Source: Hypoxylon rubiginosum | Lineage: Eukaryota; Ascomycota; Sordariomycetes; Xylariales; Hypoxylaceae | Assembly: GCA_902806565.1 (NCBI GenBank) | Contig: CADCXA010000055.1 | Coordinates: 1,488,001-1,552,000, forward strand | Direction: 5' to 3' | Length of the DNA: 64,000 nucleotides | Shown here: positions 1 through 12,000 of the stretch, one piece after another | Position numbering within the stretch: position 1 is the first letter of the stretch | Layout of the letters: each line of letters starts with the position of its first letter | The notes under the pieces: model-generated | Database searches by the model: none | Seen by the model: the letters and a program-made list of their open reading frames with translations, nothing else | What the model was told of the DNA's origin: nothing | Position numbers and translations under genes: made by a program

Positions 1-2
1 GA

Positions 3-947
3 TTCAACATGGTTTCATCAGTGGGCGCAGATGAATTGGCTGGGGACAATTTCAGTCGTCAGTCTATATATAAAGCCTCGCGAGGCTTACCGGTTCAATA
101 TTCGCTTGTTGACGCTGGCGATCTTAAGCTACTGCTCAACGGAATACCCACCGACGAGGTCATTGAGGCAAGAGATGCTTCTTCGTACGATCCAAGTCTG
201 GAAGAAATCATGATCTACAACGCAGCAATTGTCAAGATATTCCTCTAGGCTAATAGACCATGCACATCTTGCTTAATGTGCCAAAAGGGTACTCCTGGGC
301 AGTGCGAGTGTCCAATGTATTGCCCGGAAATTTCCCAGTCGAGTGGCTCTAGCGAGGAGGGAAAGCAGCCCAGAGAATCAGACAGTAATGGCTTCATACT
401 GTCCATAGAAGAACACCGCAGGCGAACTGAAAATTGGAAATCCCAAGCAAGGAAACCCCTAACAGAAGCAACCTGGAGGGCGATTGTCGGAGATTGCTTG
501 AAGAATTTACAGACCTCCAGAGATCACATACCAGCACCAGCACGGATTGGATCTGTTGTCACCTCTTTATTCCCAGGTCTCGCCCCCCTTACGCCTCACA
601 ATAATGAGCCATTAAAAAAAGAATCTCAGGATTTCTCCGGCGAGAAGATTCTGTCGGAGGTGAAATTTCGTGTGGCGGACATGGCTGCAAACCGACGTGC
701 CTTCCGAACGTCTAACGGATTCATCGGGTTCGGCCCAAAGGCCCTGGAGGCTGGTGACAAGATTGTGCTTATTGCTGGCGCAGATGTTCCGTTTGCTTTG
801 CGTCCAAGGGGAGAACATTTTGCATTCGTCGGGGAGTGCTATGTGGAAGGGCTGATGCATGGAGAACTTCTTAGGGAATTTCCAGAATTCACTAATAAGG
901 TTGAGGAACTATCTGGGATGAGGCTCAAGCAGTTCGTGATAGTTTAG
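3..947 (+). CDS. HET-type (heterokaryon incompatibility) protein, C-terminal part, possibly broken
   Basis: The 5' end lies outside the window. The visible frame reads through the left edge and ends at 945-947. Early residues (YKASRGLPVQYSLVDAGD, then LLLNGIPTDEV) resemble the region after the HET domain. The end (GFIGFGPKALEAGDKIVLI, VPFALRP, FVGECYVEGLMHGE) is the conserved tail of large fungal HET proteins, which act in vegetative incompatibility and related NLR-like death responses. A TAG at 246-248 interrupts the frame, which is open again right after it. Either this is a genuine premature stop (pseudogene) or it lies in a weak intron, for example 231-302 (GTCAAG donor, CAG acceptor, frame kept). 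I cannot decide between these. The family is fairly sure; the integrity of the gene is not. Confidence 0.65.
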
Positions 948-1473
948 GTGGAGCTGATGGCTTCTGTAGTATGAAGTGTGGTGGACTCTCATTCATTCAA
1001 TATCTGATACTTGCGCGGGTGCAGAATGATCCCTGCAAGGACCTTTCCTTATTATCGATACAGCAAAATGATAGAATGAGCCCTCGCTGAAATAGTACCA
1101 ATATTTCATTCTTATTTTCTTCTCCTGACATTAATATTTTTAGACCTACTTCGTATCTGAAAAAAAGGGGGTATAATCGGCATAGAGATAGAAATAGTGC
1201 AAACATGCATTACCGGAGACTTTACTCCATGCCGCCGTCATTGCGAGCCAAGTCTGCAGAAAAGCGGCTCTGAGCAACGTCGATGTAATCGATGGCGAGT
1301 GATGTCATGACTCGCCAAATGTTTCCGGGTTACGGCGAACAAACGTCTTATATATTGATTTCTTTTCATTCAAACACAGTTTATGTGTTCTATTGTATAG
1401 TGCCTTATTCAAATAATTTGGCTGTCTTCACTTACTGAACACCGACAAACTCGTCCAATCCAGCTTTTTCAAC
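948..1473. other. Intergenic, HET-type gene to SDR
   Basis: No convincing gene. It holds the 3' flank of the HET-type gene and the promoter and 5' UTR of the SDR that starts at 1474. A CT-rich, A-rich stretch lies just before that start. Confidence 0.6.
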
Positions 1474-2501
1474 ATGTCAGACTCACAATTTCAGGAGGGT
1501 AAGTAAGAAACTTATATTTCCTCTACTGTTTACTTCATCGCTGACATATGACAATGAAGGACACTCCGTCCCCGTAACCCACCAGGACTTCCCGGGGAAG
1601 GAGGGCAAGCTGCCCATACAGGCCCAGTACGACACGCTGCCCACTGACGACGGCGGGTACCAGAAGTACAAGGCCGCCGGCAAGCTGCAGGGCAAGAAGG
1701 CCATCATCACGGGCGGCGACTCGGGCATCGGCCGGGCCACCGCCATCCTGTTCGCCCTGGAAGGCGCCGACTCCTTCATCGTCTACCTCCCCGACGAGGA
1801 GAAGGACGCGCAGGAGACGAAGCGCATCGTGGAGTCGCACGGCCGCAAGTGCTACCTTTTCTCCACCGACCTGACGAGCAGGGACAACTGCAAGAAGGTC
1901 GTCGACGAGGCGCTCAAGCAGATGGGCGGCATCAACATCCTCTTTAACAACGCCGCGTACCAGATGGTCAAGAGCGACATACACGAGCTGAGCGAGTAAG
2001 TTGGCCCGTCTCATTCCGGCTTATGATACGAAGTAGGTGCCCAAGGTAGACGATGTAGCTAACCGACTTAGGGACCAATGGCTCCACACCTTCAACACCA
2101 ACATCCACCCCTTCTTCTACCTGTCCAAGTACGCGCTCCCGCACATGAAGCGGGGCGCCACCATCGTCAACAACGCCAGCATCAACGCCTACATCGGCCG
2201 CCCCGACCTGCTGGACTACACGTCGACCAAGGGCGCCGTCGTCTCCTTCACGCGCGGCCTCAGCAACCAGTTCGTCGGCAAGGGCATCCGCGTCAACGCC
2301 GTCGCCCCGGGACCCGTCTGGACCCCGCTCATCCCGGCCACCATGGACGACGAGGCCCAGAAGTCTTTTACGAGTCCCATGGGCCGGCCCGCGCAGCCTA
2401 GCGAGGTCGCCTCCTGCGTCGTGTTCCTCGCCGCCGCGGACAGCTCTGCTATCAGCGGCCAGACGATCCACTGCAACGGCGGTACTATCGTCAACGGTTA
2501 A
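1474..2501 (+). CDS. Short-chain dehydrogenase/reductase, YghA/GSP39-like, 3 exons
   Basis: Exons 1474-1498, 1560-1995 and 2072-2501 join in frame to 296 residues, the usual length for this SDR group. The first intron has a GTAAGT donor; the tiny first exon is needed to supply an ATG. Visible motifs are the NAD(P)-binding glycine turn TGGDSGIGRA, the NNAA strand motif, catalytic Ser in NNASINAYIG, YTSTK (YxxxK active site) and VNAVAPGPVWTPL. The N-terminal extension before the Rossmann fold (THQDFPGKEGKLPIQAQYDT) resembles bacterial general-stress or oxidoreductase YghA/YdaD-like proteins. Expected role is cytosolic NAD(P)-dependent reduction of an aldehyde, ketone or polyol; the substrate cannot be told. 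The GC-rich, C-ending codon use contrasts with the AT-rich flanks but matches other well-expressed genes here. Confidence 0.9.
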
Positions 2502-3637
2502 GGTTGAGGCTCGGTGCGGAGAAGGGAAGGGGGCTGTTGGGTTTAGACGCTATTGGTAAAAAGGCTGTACGATGAAAAAGGGGAGGTCGAGCAGGTCATT
2601 CTTGCTAATGAATAATGAGACATACGACCGCGGTATCTTCATTCCCCGCCATGGTTTTGTTTTTTATAGTCCGAGATAGTGCAAGTGATAATCTATGCGC
2701 GGAAATATCTTTAGCCTTAGATTTAATGATACCTCGTCAAGGATGTAAAGTTGTTATTGGTGATGCAATTCTGTTTACCTGACAAGTCTTTTCGGTCGAC
2801 TGAATAGTACGGACGGATGAGACCTAAACCTCTTTTTGATTCATTTTGCTACATCACCTTGATTTCCTTCCGCCTTCAACTCGTCTCCCTCTTTCTTTAC
2901 ATATTCGCCCTACTCCCTCTTGACAACCCCCTTAGGGGGTACCTACCTCGTATACTCCTTAAAACGGTGTCGATTCATCTACCAAGGGAATGCGACGGGG
3001 TGTGTAGCACCGCTACTAGGTAGTAAGTCTGTCATACACAACTCTGGTCACCCTAATCATTCTTAACTTCGATTACGTGTTGAACTTTTTATTTTTTTCT
3101 GTTGGCTGAGACTATTTACACATCAGCCTCCTCAGTGTTTGATCGCGAGGTCAGCGTGATTGATGGCCTCTTAGACCAAGTACACCCCAGCCGGTTAACC
3201 AACCGGTGTTCGTATCTGCAAGTTTAATTAAACTCGCTGTGCGTCATCTCGCTTTCTATTCCAACATATGCTATGAGCCAACGCCTCCACTAAGCCGTGA
3301 GACCATGTGTACACGAGTCCGGCTCTTTGGCGGAAAGGCACTCTAGAACCGTTCGCCTGCATCTTTGAAGAAAGCTTTTGAAACATCTCTAAAAACCTAG
3401 GCCATTCCCAAATCCATGCAATATGCCCTTTTTTGACTCGACACAAGAAAATCGTAGGTTGTGGCAAGAACCTCTATGGTTCCATTGCCGTGTAGCTCGA
3501 GCCTGACGTTTTGATTTTTGACAAGGTACCTAGGTACGCATCGTTACATATGATGTCGCTTATGGGCTATGAATCGGTGTAGGTGTCGCGCAGGATTGAA
3601 TGCGCTAACCGATTATATTGGTACAGGAGCGGCGAGC
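2502..3637. other. Intergenic, SDR to Tam41
   Basis: Two convergent gene ends meet here, so it should hold two 3' UTRs. Short ORFs exist (for example 3228-3467 on the minus strand) but show no recognisable domain or intron pattern. I see nothing else. Confidence 0.5.
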
Positions 3638-5284
3638 TCAAGAAGACTTTTTGTCATCCTTCTCAGCTTCACCTGACTCCCGATACTTAGCTATCTTCTC
3701 GCCCATGTAACGGAAGCTCCGGCGGAAACCAGATGAAACAACACCCTTGACACTTTGTGTCGTACTGGGCCAGTTGATGGTCTTTTTGATAACGCCGCGG
3801 ACGTTTTTGCGAAGGGCCTCGGACTCGTCCTGGGCGATGCGCTGCTCGAAGCCTCCACCCTGCTGCCTCTTGAAAGAAACGGCATCCTCATCCTTGTTCT
3901 CTTCCATCATTTTGTTGAAATCGAGCTGAGGAATTTGAAACTTCTTCTGGTACTCGAAGTATAACTTGGAGCGGAATGCCTTGGGCAAACGTCGAACCAT
4001 GTTGCCGCGCTTGATAGGGTCCATATCCTGCTGTATCTTCACCACAGCATCCGTGTTGTCGATCCAATCAGGTTTGCTACAGGCCGGATCATCGAAGTCG
4101 ACATTGGGAAGAGATTCGATAAGAGGGGCATAAAGCCGTCGGAAGTTGAGCATGTTATGGTTGACGATATTCGCAACCTTCTTGGGATTTTCGGTGGGGA
4201 AGGCCATTCGCGGATCGCCCAAATAACTTATACCGGCGATCGTGGCGTATAGTTCCTGCTCAGTAAAAGTTGGAGGCAGCAGCAAAAGAGCCGTTCGTAG
4301 TGCCGATAGGAGGTTGATCTGGTTCGCAAGACGGACTCGAGGATCGTCTCGAAGGATCTTCACAGGCTTGTGTAGACGACCAGCAAGATATAAAGTATCC
4401 CATTCGCTCAGATCTCTACATAATGTGTCGATATTGACCACGCCATATTTGATCAATATTCCGTCGACGGTAACGTAAGGATTGAAGTAAACCCCAGCAC
4501 CCCATTTGTCTTGCACATAGGACACAGCGCCCGACCCCAGTGATCCGAGCATTGAATAATGATCGCGGTGTTGCATAAGGTTCAACGAATGCCAATGCTG
4601 GGTATACGAAACCCCAAAAATGAAGTCGATCATCTTGGGGGAGCCGTCCTGGGCTTTTTGAACGGCGACTGGGGCCTTTGGATGGATAGCTTTGATCTCG
4701 GCCTCAGTCGCCGTGCCGCCTTTTGACTGTGGGAAAACGCCAGAGCCGTATGCGAACGCATATCGAATTGGAGCTCGAAATCTCCATAGCAACTGACGTA
4801 GAACCTCTTTGAACTCGCGATCGATAATCATATGCTGGTTTACGCCAAAGTTTGTGTATGGGAGCTCCGTGAACTTCTCGATGTGAAAGTTCGGCTTGTC
4901 TTCCCAATCAAAGTCGGACTCGGTGCTCGGGGTGCTCGGAGCGGCAGAGGAAGGAGGGTTTTGCGAATGAGGTTCGTTGGGAGAGCTGGCAGCACCTACG
5001 GCTGAATCGGTCTCGGATTCTATCTTATGTGCGGCTTTAGCTCCTTCGGAATTCGTGTCCTTAGGCGCGTCGGAAGCAAATGTTCGTAGGCATAGTCTAG
5101 TCGTGGGCAGGGTTCGAAGAGATCTGGGAGAGCTGTAGTGTGGTCGATACTGTAATCGAGCTGCGTGCACGGAATACAGTCTTGCGCCTCGCATTCGGGA
5201 AGCCATTGGAACTCGTACGGCTGTGGCATGTGTCCAAGTAGTCGGCAAAGCTCCCGACATAGCAGGAACTGGGCGTACAATCAT
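3638..5284 (-). CDS. TAM41: Mitochondrial CDP-diacylglycerol synthase Tam41 (Mmp37 family)
   Basis: Single exon, 548 residues. Tam41 converts phosphatidic acid and CTP to CDP-diacylglycerol at the matrix side of the inner mitochondrial membrane, the first committed step of cardiolipin synthesis; it was first described as a TIM23 maintenance factor. The first ~60 residues are rich in Arg, Ser and Ala and lack acids, as in a presequence. A Ser/Pro linker follows (about 75-125). The Mmp37 domain begins at NFGVNQHMI and carries the nucleotidyltransferase signature FAYGSGVFPQS, the acid-containing strand MIDFIFGV, and YSMLGSLGSGAVSYVQDKWG. The C-terminal tail is basic. Family assignment is firm. 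The start chosen gives the presequence; an internal Met at residue 9 or 27 would shorten it only slightly. Confidence 0.95.
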   Translation of the reverse strand: MIVRPVPAMSGALPTTWTHATAVRVPMASRMRGARLYSVHAARLQYRPHYSSPRSLRTLPTTRLCLRTFASDAPKDTNSEGAKAAHKIESETDSAVGAASSPNEPHSQNPPSSAAPSTPSTESDFDWEDKPNFHIEKFTELPYTNFGVNQHMIIDREFKEVLRQLLWRFRAPIRYAFAYGSGVFPQSKGGTATEAEIKAIHPKAPVAVQKAQDGSPKMIDFIFGVSYTQHWHSLNLMQHRDHYSMLGSLGSGAVSYVQDKWGAGVYFNPYVTVDGILIKYGVVNIDTLCRDLSEWDTLYLAGRLHKPVKILRDDPRVRLANQINLLSALRTALLLLPPTFTEQELYATIAGISYLGDPRMAFPTENPKKVANIVNHNMLNFRRLYAPLIESLPNVDFDDPACSKPDWIDNTDAVVKIQQDMDPIKRGNMVRRLPKAFRSKLYFEYQKKFQIPQLDFNKMMEENKDEDAVSFKRQQGGGFEQRIAQDESEALRKNVRGVIKKTINWPSTTQSVKGVVSSGFRRSFRYMGEKIAKYRESGEAEKDDKKSS

Positions 5285-5824
5285 GGTGCTGATGCTGGGG
5301 CTCGAACGTGGTCATAGGTATGCGGAATGCCAGGATACGGATGCAGGGGATCAGAATGCAGATTGCGCGAATTGCTAGAGCTCTAAGTAGTCGCTAGAAA
5401 AAGTCAATGGCAGCCAAAGCCGCAATATTATTACCGAGAAGAGAAATCCATATGTGTAAGAACCTCACGAGCGAGGAATTACGAGTATTGAAGCAGTGTA
5501 GAGAAGAGAGAGGAACAGTTCGGAGTTTGTTGTCGAGGAGGTGCGGATATTGATATTGAAGCAAGAGCAAGATGCAGATTACGTTAAGCCCCAAAAACCC
5601 ACATAAGCATCATGGGAGCATGGGAGCATGGGAGCATGGGAGCTGCAAGCTTGCAGGTGGGTAGCAGGTGGGCTTGTACCTAGTTGCTTTGGGTGCTTGG
5701 GCTTTCCCGGCAATGGACGGTAGACCACGTTTACGGCTATGAAATGCCCCAGAAAAATGCGCGAGAGCTGTAAGCCAAGACCCGAACTTGCCAGGCACTT
5801 TGGTCCCACCCAGTCACTAGAGGG
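5285..5824. other. Tam41 promoter region and left flank of the AT-rich block
   Basis: Upstream region of the minus-strand Tam41 gene. It contains a short tandem repeat and a palindrome (listed separately) and ends where the LTR-like repeat starts. No gene is supported. Confidence 0.55.
5611..5656. repeat. Tandem CATGGGAG x4 followed by a 14-bp palindrome
   Basis: Four perfect copies of the 8-bp unit CATGGGAG fill 5611-5642, directly followed by the perfect palindrome CTGCAAGCTTGCAG at 5643-5656. They lie about 330-370 bp upstream of the Tam41 start. They may be a plain slippage repeat or a promoter element. Confidence 0.75.
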
Positions 5825-6003
5825 TGTTGGATCTCGAAACGATCCTCTGAAAAAAATAGCATAATTTATTATTGTAAGAACTTCGGAAACCAGCTAGCTA
5901 CTTTTAACTTAAGAATCCATTTGTACGTAAACTATGTAACTAAGGTTAAGTTACTTCCTAATCGGGCTTATCTAAGCTTATTTTAAATGCTTTTAAATAT
6001 TTT
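5825..6003 (+). repeat. Left LTR-like direct repeat
   Basis: This aligns without any gap to 16562-16740. By hand I count about 37 differences in 179 columns, all transitions. In the first ~80 bases this copy keeps the G/C state nearly everywhere; in the last ~75 bases it is the mutated copy. It thus decays toward the inside of the block. Homology seems to continue beyond 6003 with indels. Confidence 0.8.
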
Positions 6004-9000
6004 ACACACGGTTAAATATTTTTTTTAAGTTACTTAACTTGAAATTAAATTTAATATTATAATTTTAAATTTATAATTTTAATTATTTTTTTTTATAGTT
6101 ATATTTATAATTTCTTTTTTTTTAATATAAATTTCCAGTTTATTATAATAAAAGTTTTAAATTTTTTTATATTAATTTTTTATATTTTATACCAGGTTAT
6201 TTTTAAATATAATAAGTATTTTATTAATTATAATTATTAGTTTTTAAATATATTTTAAAAATTAACTTTATAATTTATTTAAAATTTTATTTATTATTTT
6301 TAAATTATTTTTTATTTAATTTATTAAAATTAATAACTTATTTTTAATTATTTAAAATATAGTTTTTTAATTTTTATAAATAAGTTATATTAACTAGTTT
6401 TTTTTTTTAGTAAATTTAAATTTATTAAAGTTTATATTAACTTTATTATTTTAACTTTTATTAATTTTAAGATTTTATTAAAATAATTTATATTTATTTT
6501 TTATAAATTTATTAATTTTAATAATTATTTTTTTAAATAATATTATTAAATTTTAATTTTTATTTATATTTTAATTAATATTAATTTATATTATTTATTA
6601 TAATAATTTAAATTTTTTATTTTTAACTTTTTAATTTTTATTAATTTTATAAATGTTAATAATATTAAGTTTTTATTATATAAATTTAGTTTTTTTACCT
6701 TTAAATTTAATTAATTTATTTGTTATTTTTTTAATATAATTTAATAATTATTAATTTATAATTATCAAGTTTTATTTTTTTTTATTTTTTAGTTATTTTT
6801 TATAAATATTTTAATATTTAAAAATAGTTATAATTTTTAAAATTTAAATTAATATTATTAATGTTTTACTTAAATATGTTTTTTTTTATAATAATATAAA
6901 AAATATTAATTTCTTTAAATCATTTATATATTTTTATTTTTAAAAGAAAATGTTTTATAATATATATTTATATTTATATTTTTTAAGTTACTTTTAAAAT
7001 ATTATATATATATTATATTTAATATATTATATTATTTTAATTATTATAATTAAAAATAATTAATTATTTATTAATTTAATAATTAATTATAAAAAACCTT
7101 ATAACTTTAATATTTTTTATTTAAAATTAAAAAAATTAATTTTAATTTTAATTTAATTTTTAATAATTTAAATATATTTAAAATCTAATTAAATTAACGT
7201 TTTTATAATATATTATTATTTATATATTTTAGTTTTAATAAGTTTATTTTAATGTTTATATAAGAATTTAATATTAATTAATATTTTTATAAACGGTTTT
7301 AATTAATATTTATATATATAATAATTATTATTAAATAAAAATTAATTTATTTTAATTTTAATATATATTATTATTTTTATAAATAATTAATAACTTTTAA
7401 ATATTAAATATTTTTTGTTTTTATTTAATTAAAATTATAAAATTATTTTATTTTTTAATTTAATTTAAAGTTATTTATTATTTAATTTAATAGTTTTTTA
7501 TTTAACAGATTTAAAAATATAATAAATATAATTAAAGTTTATTTTTTTTTAAATAATAATAAATTTTACTAAATATATTAAAATTTATTTTTATAATATA
7601 TTTTAATTTTATTATAATATTTTATTAATATTAAAATTAATAAATTTAATGTTATTAAATAAGTTATTTTATTTATTATTACTTAGTTAATTAATATTTA
7701 TTAAATTAAAATTAATAAAATTAAGTTTTTTTATAATTAAGTTATTTAAGTTTTTTATATTTTTATTGTTATTTATATTTTTTATAATTTATAAGGTTTT
7801 TTTTTTATTTAATATATATTAATTTCTTTTATTATTAGTTAATTTAAAATTCGCCGTATTTAAAATCTTTTTATTAATTTTATTTATTATTTTAATAATA
7901 TAAGTTGTTATTTTTTTTTATTTTATTTTATAATACTTTTATTTAGTTTTTAATTTTTTATAATTTTTTAAATATTTACGTTTTTATTTTAATTTTATAT
8001 TTAAGATTTTATTTTTATTTATTATATTATTAATATTTAAAAATTTACCTAAATAAATTTATTATTAATAATATATTTATCGTAAAATAATATTAATAAA
8101 ATTATATTAAAAATATTAAAAATAATATTTATTTCGTATATTTTAATTTTATAATAATATTTATTATTTCGGTTTTAATTATAAATAAATTAAGTAATTT
8201 TTTTAATTAAATTTAATATAAAAAATGTTTAATTTAATATTAAAAATACTTTAATTATTTTTTTAACTTAAAAATAAAAACTAAAAATACTTAATTTTAA
8301 TAAAAATATATATTTTTAATAGTTTTTTTTATTTATAAAAATAATTATAATTTAATAAATATATTATAAAAAAATACTAGTAAATTATTTAGTAATTTTT
8401 TAAGAATTAATTTTATATATAAGCCAAATAAAATACTATTAATAGTTAATATATTTTTTTTATTAATTCTTTTTTTTTATTAAAATTACTATTTAAAAAA
8501 AACTTATTTTATTACTTATATTTTTAATAATTTTCTTTTCCTTTTAATTTTAATTTTTTTATAAATAATATTTATAAAAAAAAAGTTTTTTAATTACTAT
8601 ATTTTTTTAACTATTTAATTAATAATATTATTAAATTATTTTTCCTGTTTATTTATAAGTTCTATAAATTTTTAAAGTAATTATTTTTTTTTATTATTAG
8701 TTTAAAAAATTTTATATTAACTTTAAAATCACCGGCCTTAAATTAATTTTTTTTAACTTCTTAAATAAAAGTTTTAAATTTAAATTTAAATTCCTTAAAT
8801 TTAATTTAATTAATAAATTATTTTATTAGTTTAAATAATTAAATTTTTTTTACTTAATTTTATATTTTATTAAATTTTAAATAAATGGTTTTAAATTATT
8901 AATATAAATTTTTTATAAATATCTTTAAATAATAAAATTTATTATATATATTAATATTTTTAATATAATTTTAATTATTTTTTATAGTTTTTATTATATA

Positions 9001-12000
9001 AATATTATTTTTTTTACTTACTAATTATTATAAAATATTAATAAAAGGTTAGTTCTTTTAAATTATTAAATTTTATAATTTTAATCTTTTATATATTATT
9101 AAATTTAATACTTAATTTAATAAGGATTAATTAACTTTTTTATATTTTTTTTTTTTTTTTTATTATATTTATTTATATTTTATTATATATTTCTTTTCTT
9201 TACTTATTTAGTTTTTCCCTTTAAATCAATTTATTTATTAGAATTTTTAATTTATTCGCCTTTTTAATTATTTAAATTAATTTAGTTTATTATTTAAATA
9301 TAATTTAAATAAGCGTTATATTTATTTTTTTTATTTTTTTTATATTAATTTAATATATTATTATTAAAATTTATTCTAATTATTAATTTAAATTCTTATA
9401 GTTATTTATTAATACTTATTTATATAATTAAATTATAAATAATTTTATAAGTTACTTAATAAATTTATAATTTTAAAAAATATATATTAGTTTATATTTA
9501 ACCTTAGTTTTATAATTTTTAAAATATATATTTAAAATTAATAATTTAAAATAAGGTTTATTATTTATATAAACTTATTATAATATTTTAAATATACCTT
9601 TAATTTATTAAAATAAATAGATTATATATACTTATTTTATTTTTTTTTTACTAAATTTTAAATTAAATTTATTAAAATATTTATTTATTAAAAAAATATA
9701 TTATATATTATTTTTCCCTAGTAAATTAATTAGTTTTATATAATTAAATATTATTAAATCTTATAATTATATAATTATTATATTTTATAGTTTTATTATA
9801 ATTAAAACTTTTAAATTAACTTTTTTATAAAAATAATAAAATTAATAATATTTTTTAATATTTAAAAATTAAATTAATTATTAATAAGTTTTAATTAAAT
9901 TACATATAATAATTATAATTATATAATACTTATAATTATTATAAGTTTATTTTATAATTATTAAGATTTTTTTTAATATAAAACATTTAAATAATTCTTT
10001 ATTTTACTTGATTTTATATAATGTTTTTTATTAAATTTAAAATTTAATTATTTATTTTATTATTTATTAGTAAGTTACTTTATTTTAACTTATAATTATT
10101 ATAAACTTAATTATTAAATATTAAATAATATTTTTATATTAAAAATATTTATATTTTATAATTAATTTATTATTTCTTTAATTTATTATTATATTTATAA
10201 AAATATTAGTAATTTTAAAAGTTTAAAATAAAATAATTAAATAATTATTTTTAATTTTATTTTAATTAAACTAGTTTAAATGTTTTTATATTATATTTAT
10301 TATTATATTATTTATTTAAATTTTAATAACCCTTAAAATAATAAAAAAAAGTTTTTTTAAATTAAAATACTTTAAAGGTTAATATATTAATTTTAATAAT
10401 TAAGAAAGTTTTTTTATAATTTTAATTATTTTTAACGTATTTAGTTAATATTATATAATAATCTGGTATTTTTTTAATTATTTTAATTAAATTGTAACTT
10501 AATTTTTTATATTTAATTTATAGTTAAATATATTTAATAAATTTAAATAATTTATATATATTATAATTAAAAAAAAAAAATTAATAATTATTTATTTATA
10601 TTTTACTAGTGTTTTTATTAATATAAATATTTCTTATTTTTTTATTTAATACTAAGTTTTTAAATCTAATAATTTAAATAAAAAAAATATAATTATATTT
10701 ATTAAAAATATTATATTATTATTAATTATTATTTTTATAAAATAATTATTTAATTAAAATAAAATATTTTTTACCTTAATTTTAAATATATTTATTACTA
10801 AATAAAATTATTTAATTAATTCTAGATTTTTAATTACTTGATTTTAAATTTCTTTATATAAAATAATAAATATTTTTTATTAATTTTCTCCTTATTAAAA
10901 TAATTTTAAAATTATTTTTTATTATATTAATATTTTTCTTTTTAATATTAACTTTTATATTAGTTTTTAATATAATACTCTTAATATTAATTTTAAATTT
11001 ATTTTTTTTAGGAGCTATATTTTTAAATAAAATAACAAATAAAAAAATTCTTTTAATTTTTTAACATTTTTTAAATAATTCTTCTTTTTAATTTATTAAA
11101 TAAATTAGTTATAATATTTTATTAATAAATGAATTTTTTTTTAATTTAATTTAAATTTAAATGTTTTAACTAAATTAATAAATAAAACTATTTTTTATAA
11201 TATTAATTTTAATTTTATAAATTTAATTCTAAGAAAATAATAATAATATAAAAAATTAAACATTTTATTATAAATTTTTATTAATATATTATAATTATTT
11301 ATAAAAATATTAAATAAAACTTTTTATTCTAAATAATATTTTAATAATAATAAAATAGATAAGCTTAAACTTTTTAATAATAATAATTATTTTTTAAATT
11401 TAAAGTTTTTAAATATATAAAAAATATAAAATGATTTTATTATATTTTATAATATTTATATATTTAAATACTACTTATTTAAAATAATAAATATAATTTA
11501 ACTTTAATATTTATATATTATTAAAATTATTTAATATTTATAAATTATATTTTTTTAAAAAAATATATTATAATCTTTTTAAATTAAAATATAAAATACT
11601 ATTTATTAATTATAAATAAGTTATTATAATTTAATTATAATTAAATTTATTAATTTAAAATTTATAATTATTTTTTTATCGCTTAATTTCTTAAATAAAA
11701 ATTAAATATAAACTTTTTAAAGTAATATTTCTAAATAAATTAATCTTGTTATTTTTATTTAAAGAAAAATTTATAAAATAAATTTCTATTTATTTACAAT
11801 GTAAAATAGTTATTTAAAACAATATAAAATTACTTTTTTTTTAAGTTTAATAATATGTTTAATTAAATTTATTACTTTTAAATTATTTAATATTTTTATA
11901 AAATAATCTTTTTATATATATAATAATTATTTCGTTTAATTTTATTAATTTAATATTTATACCGTTTTATTAATTTATAATTTTAAGTTAATAAACTAAT

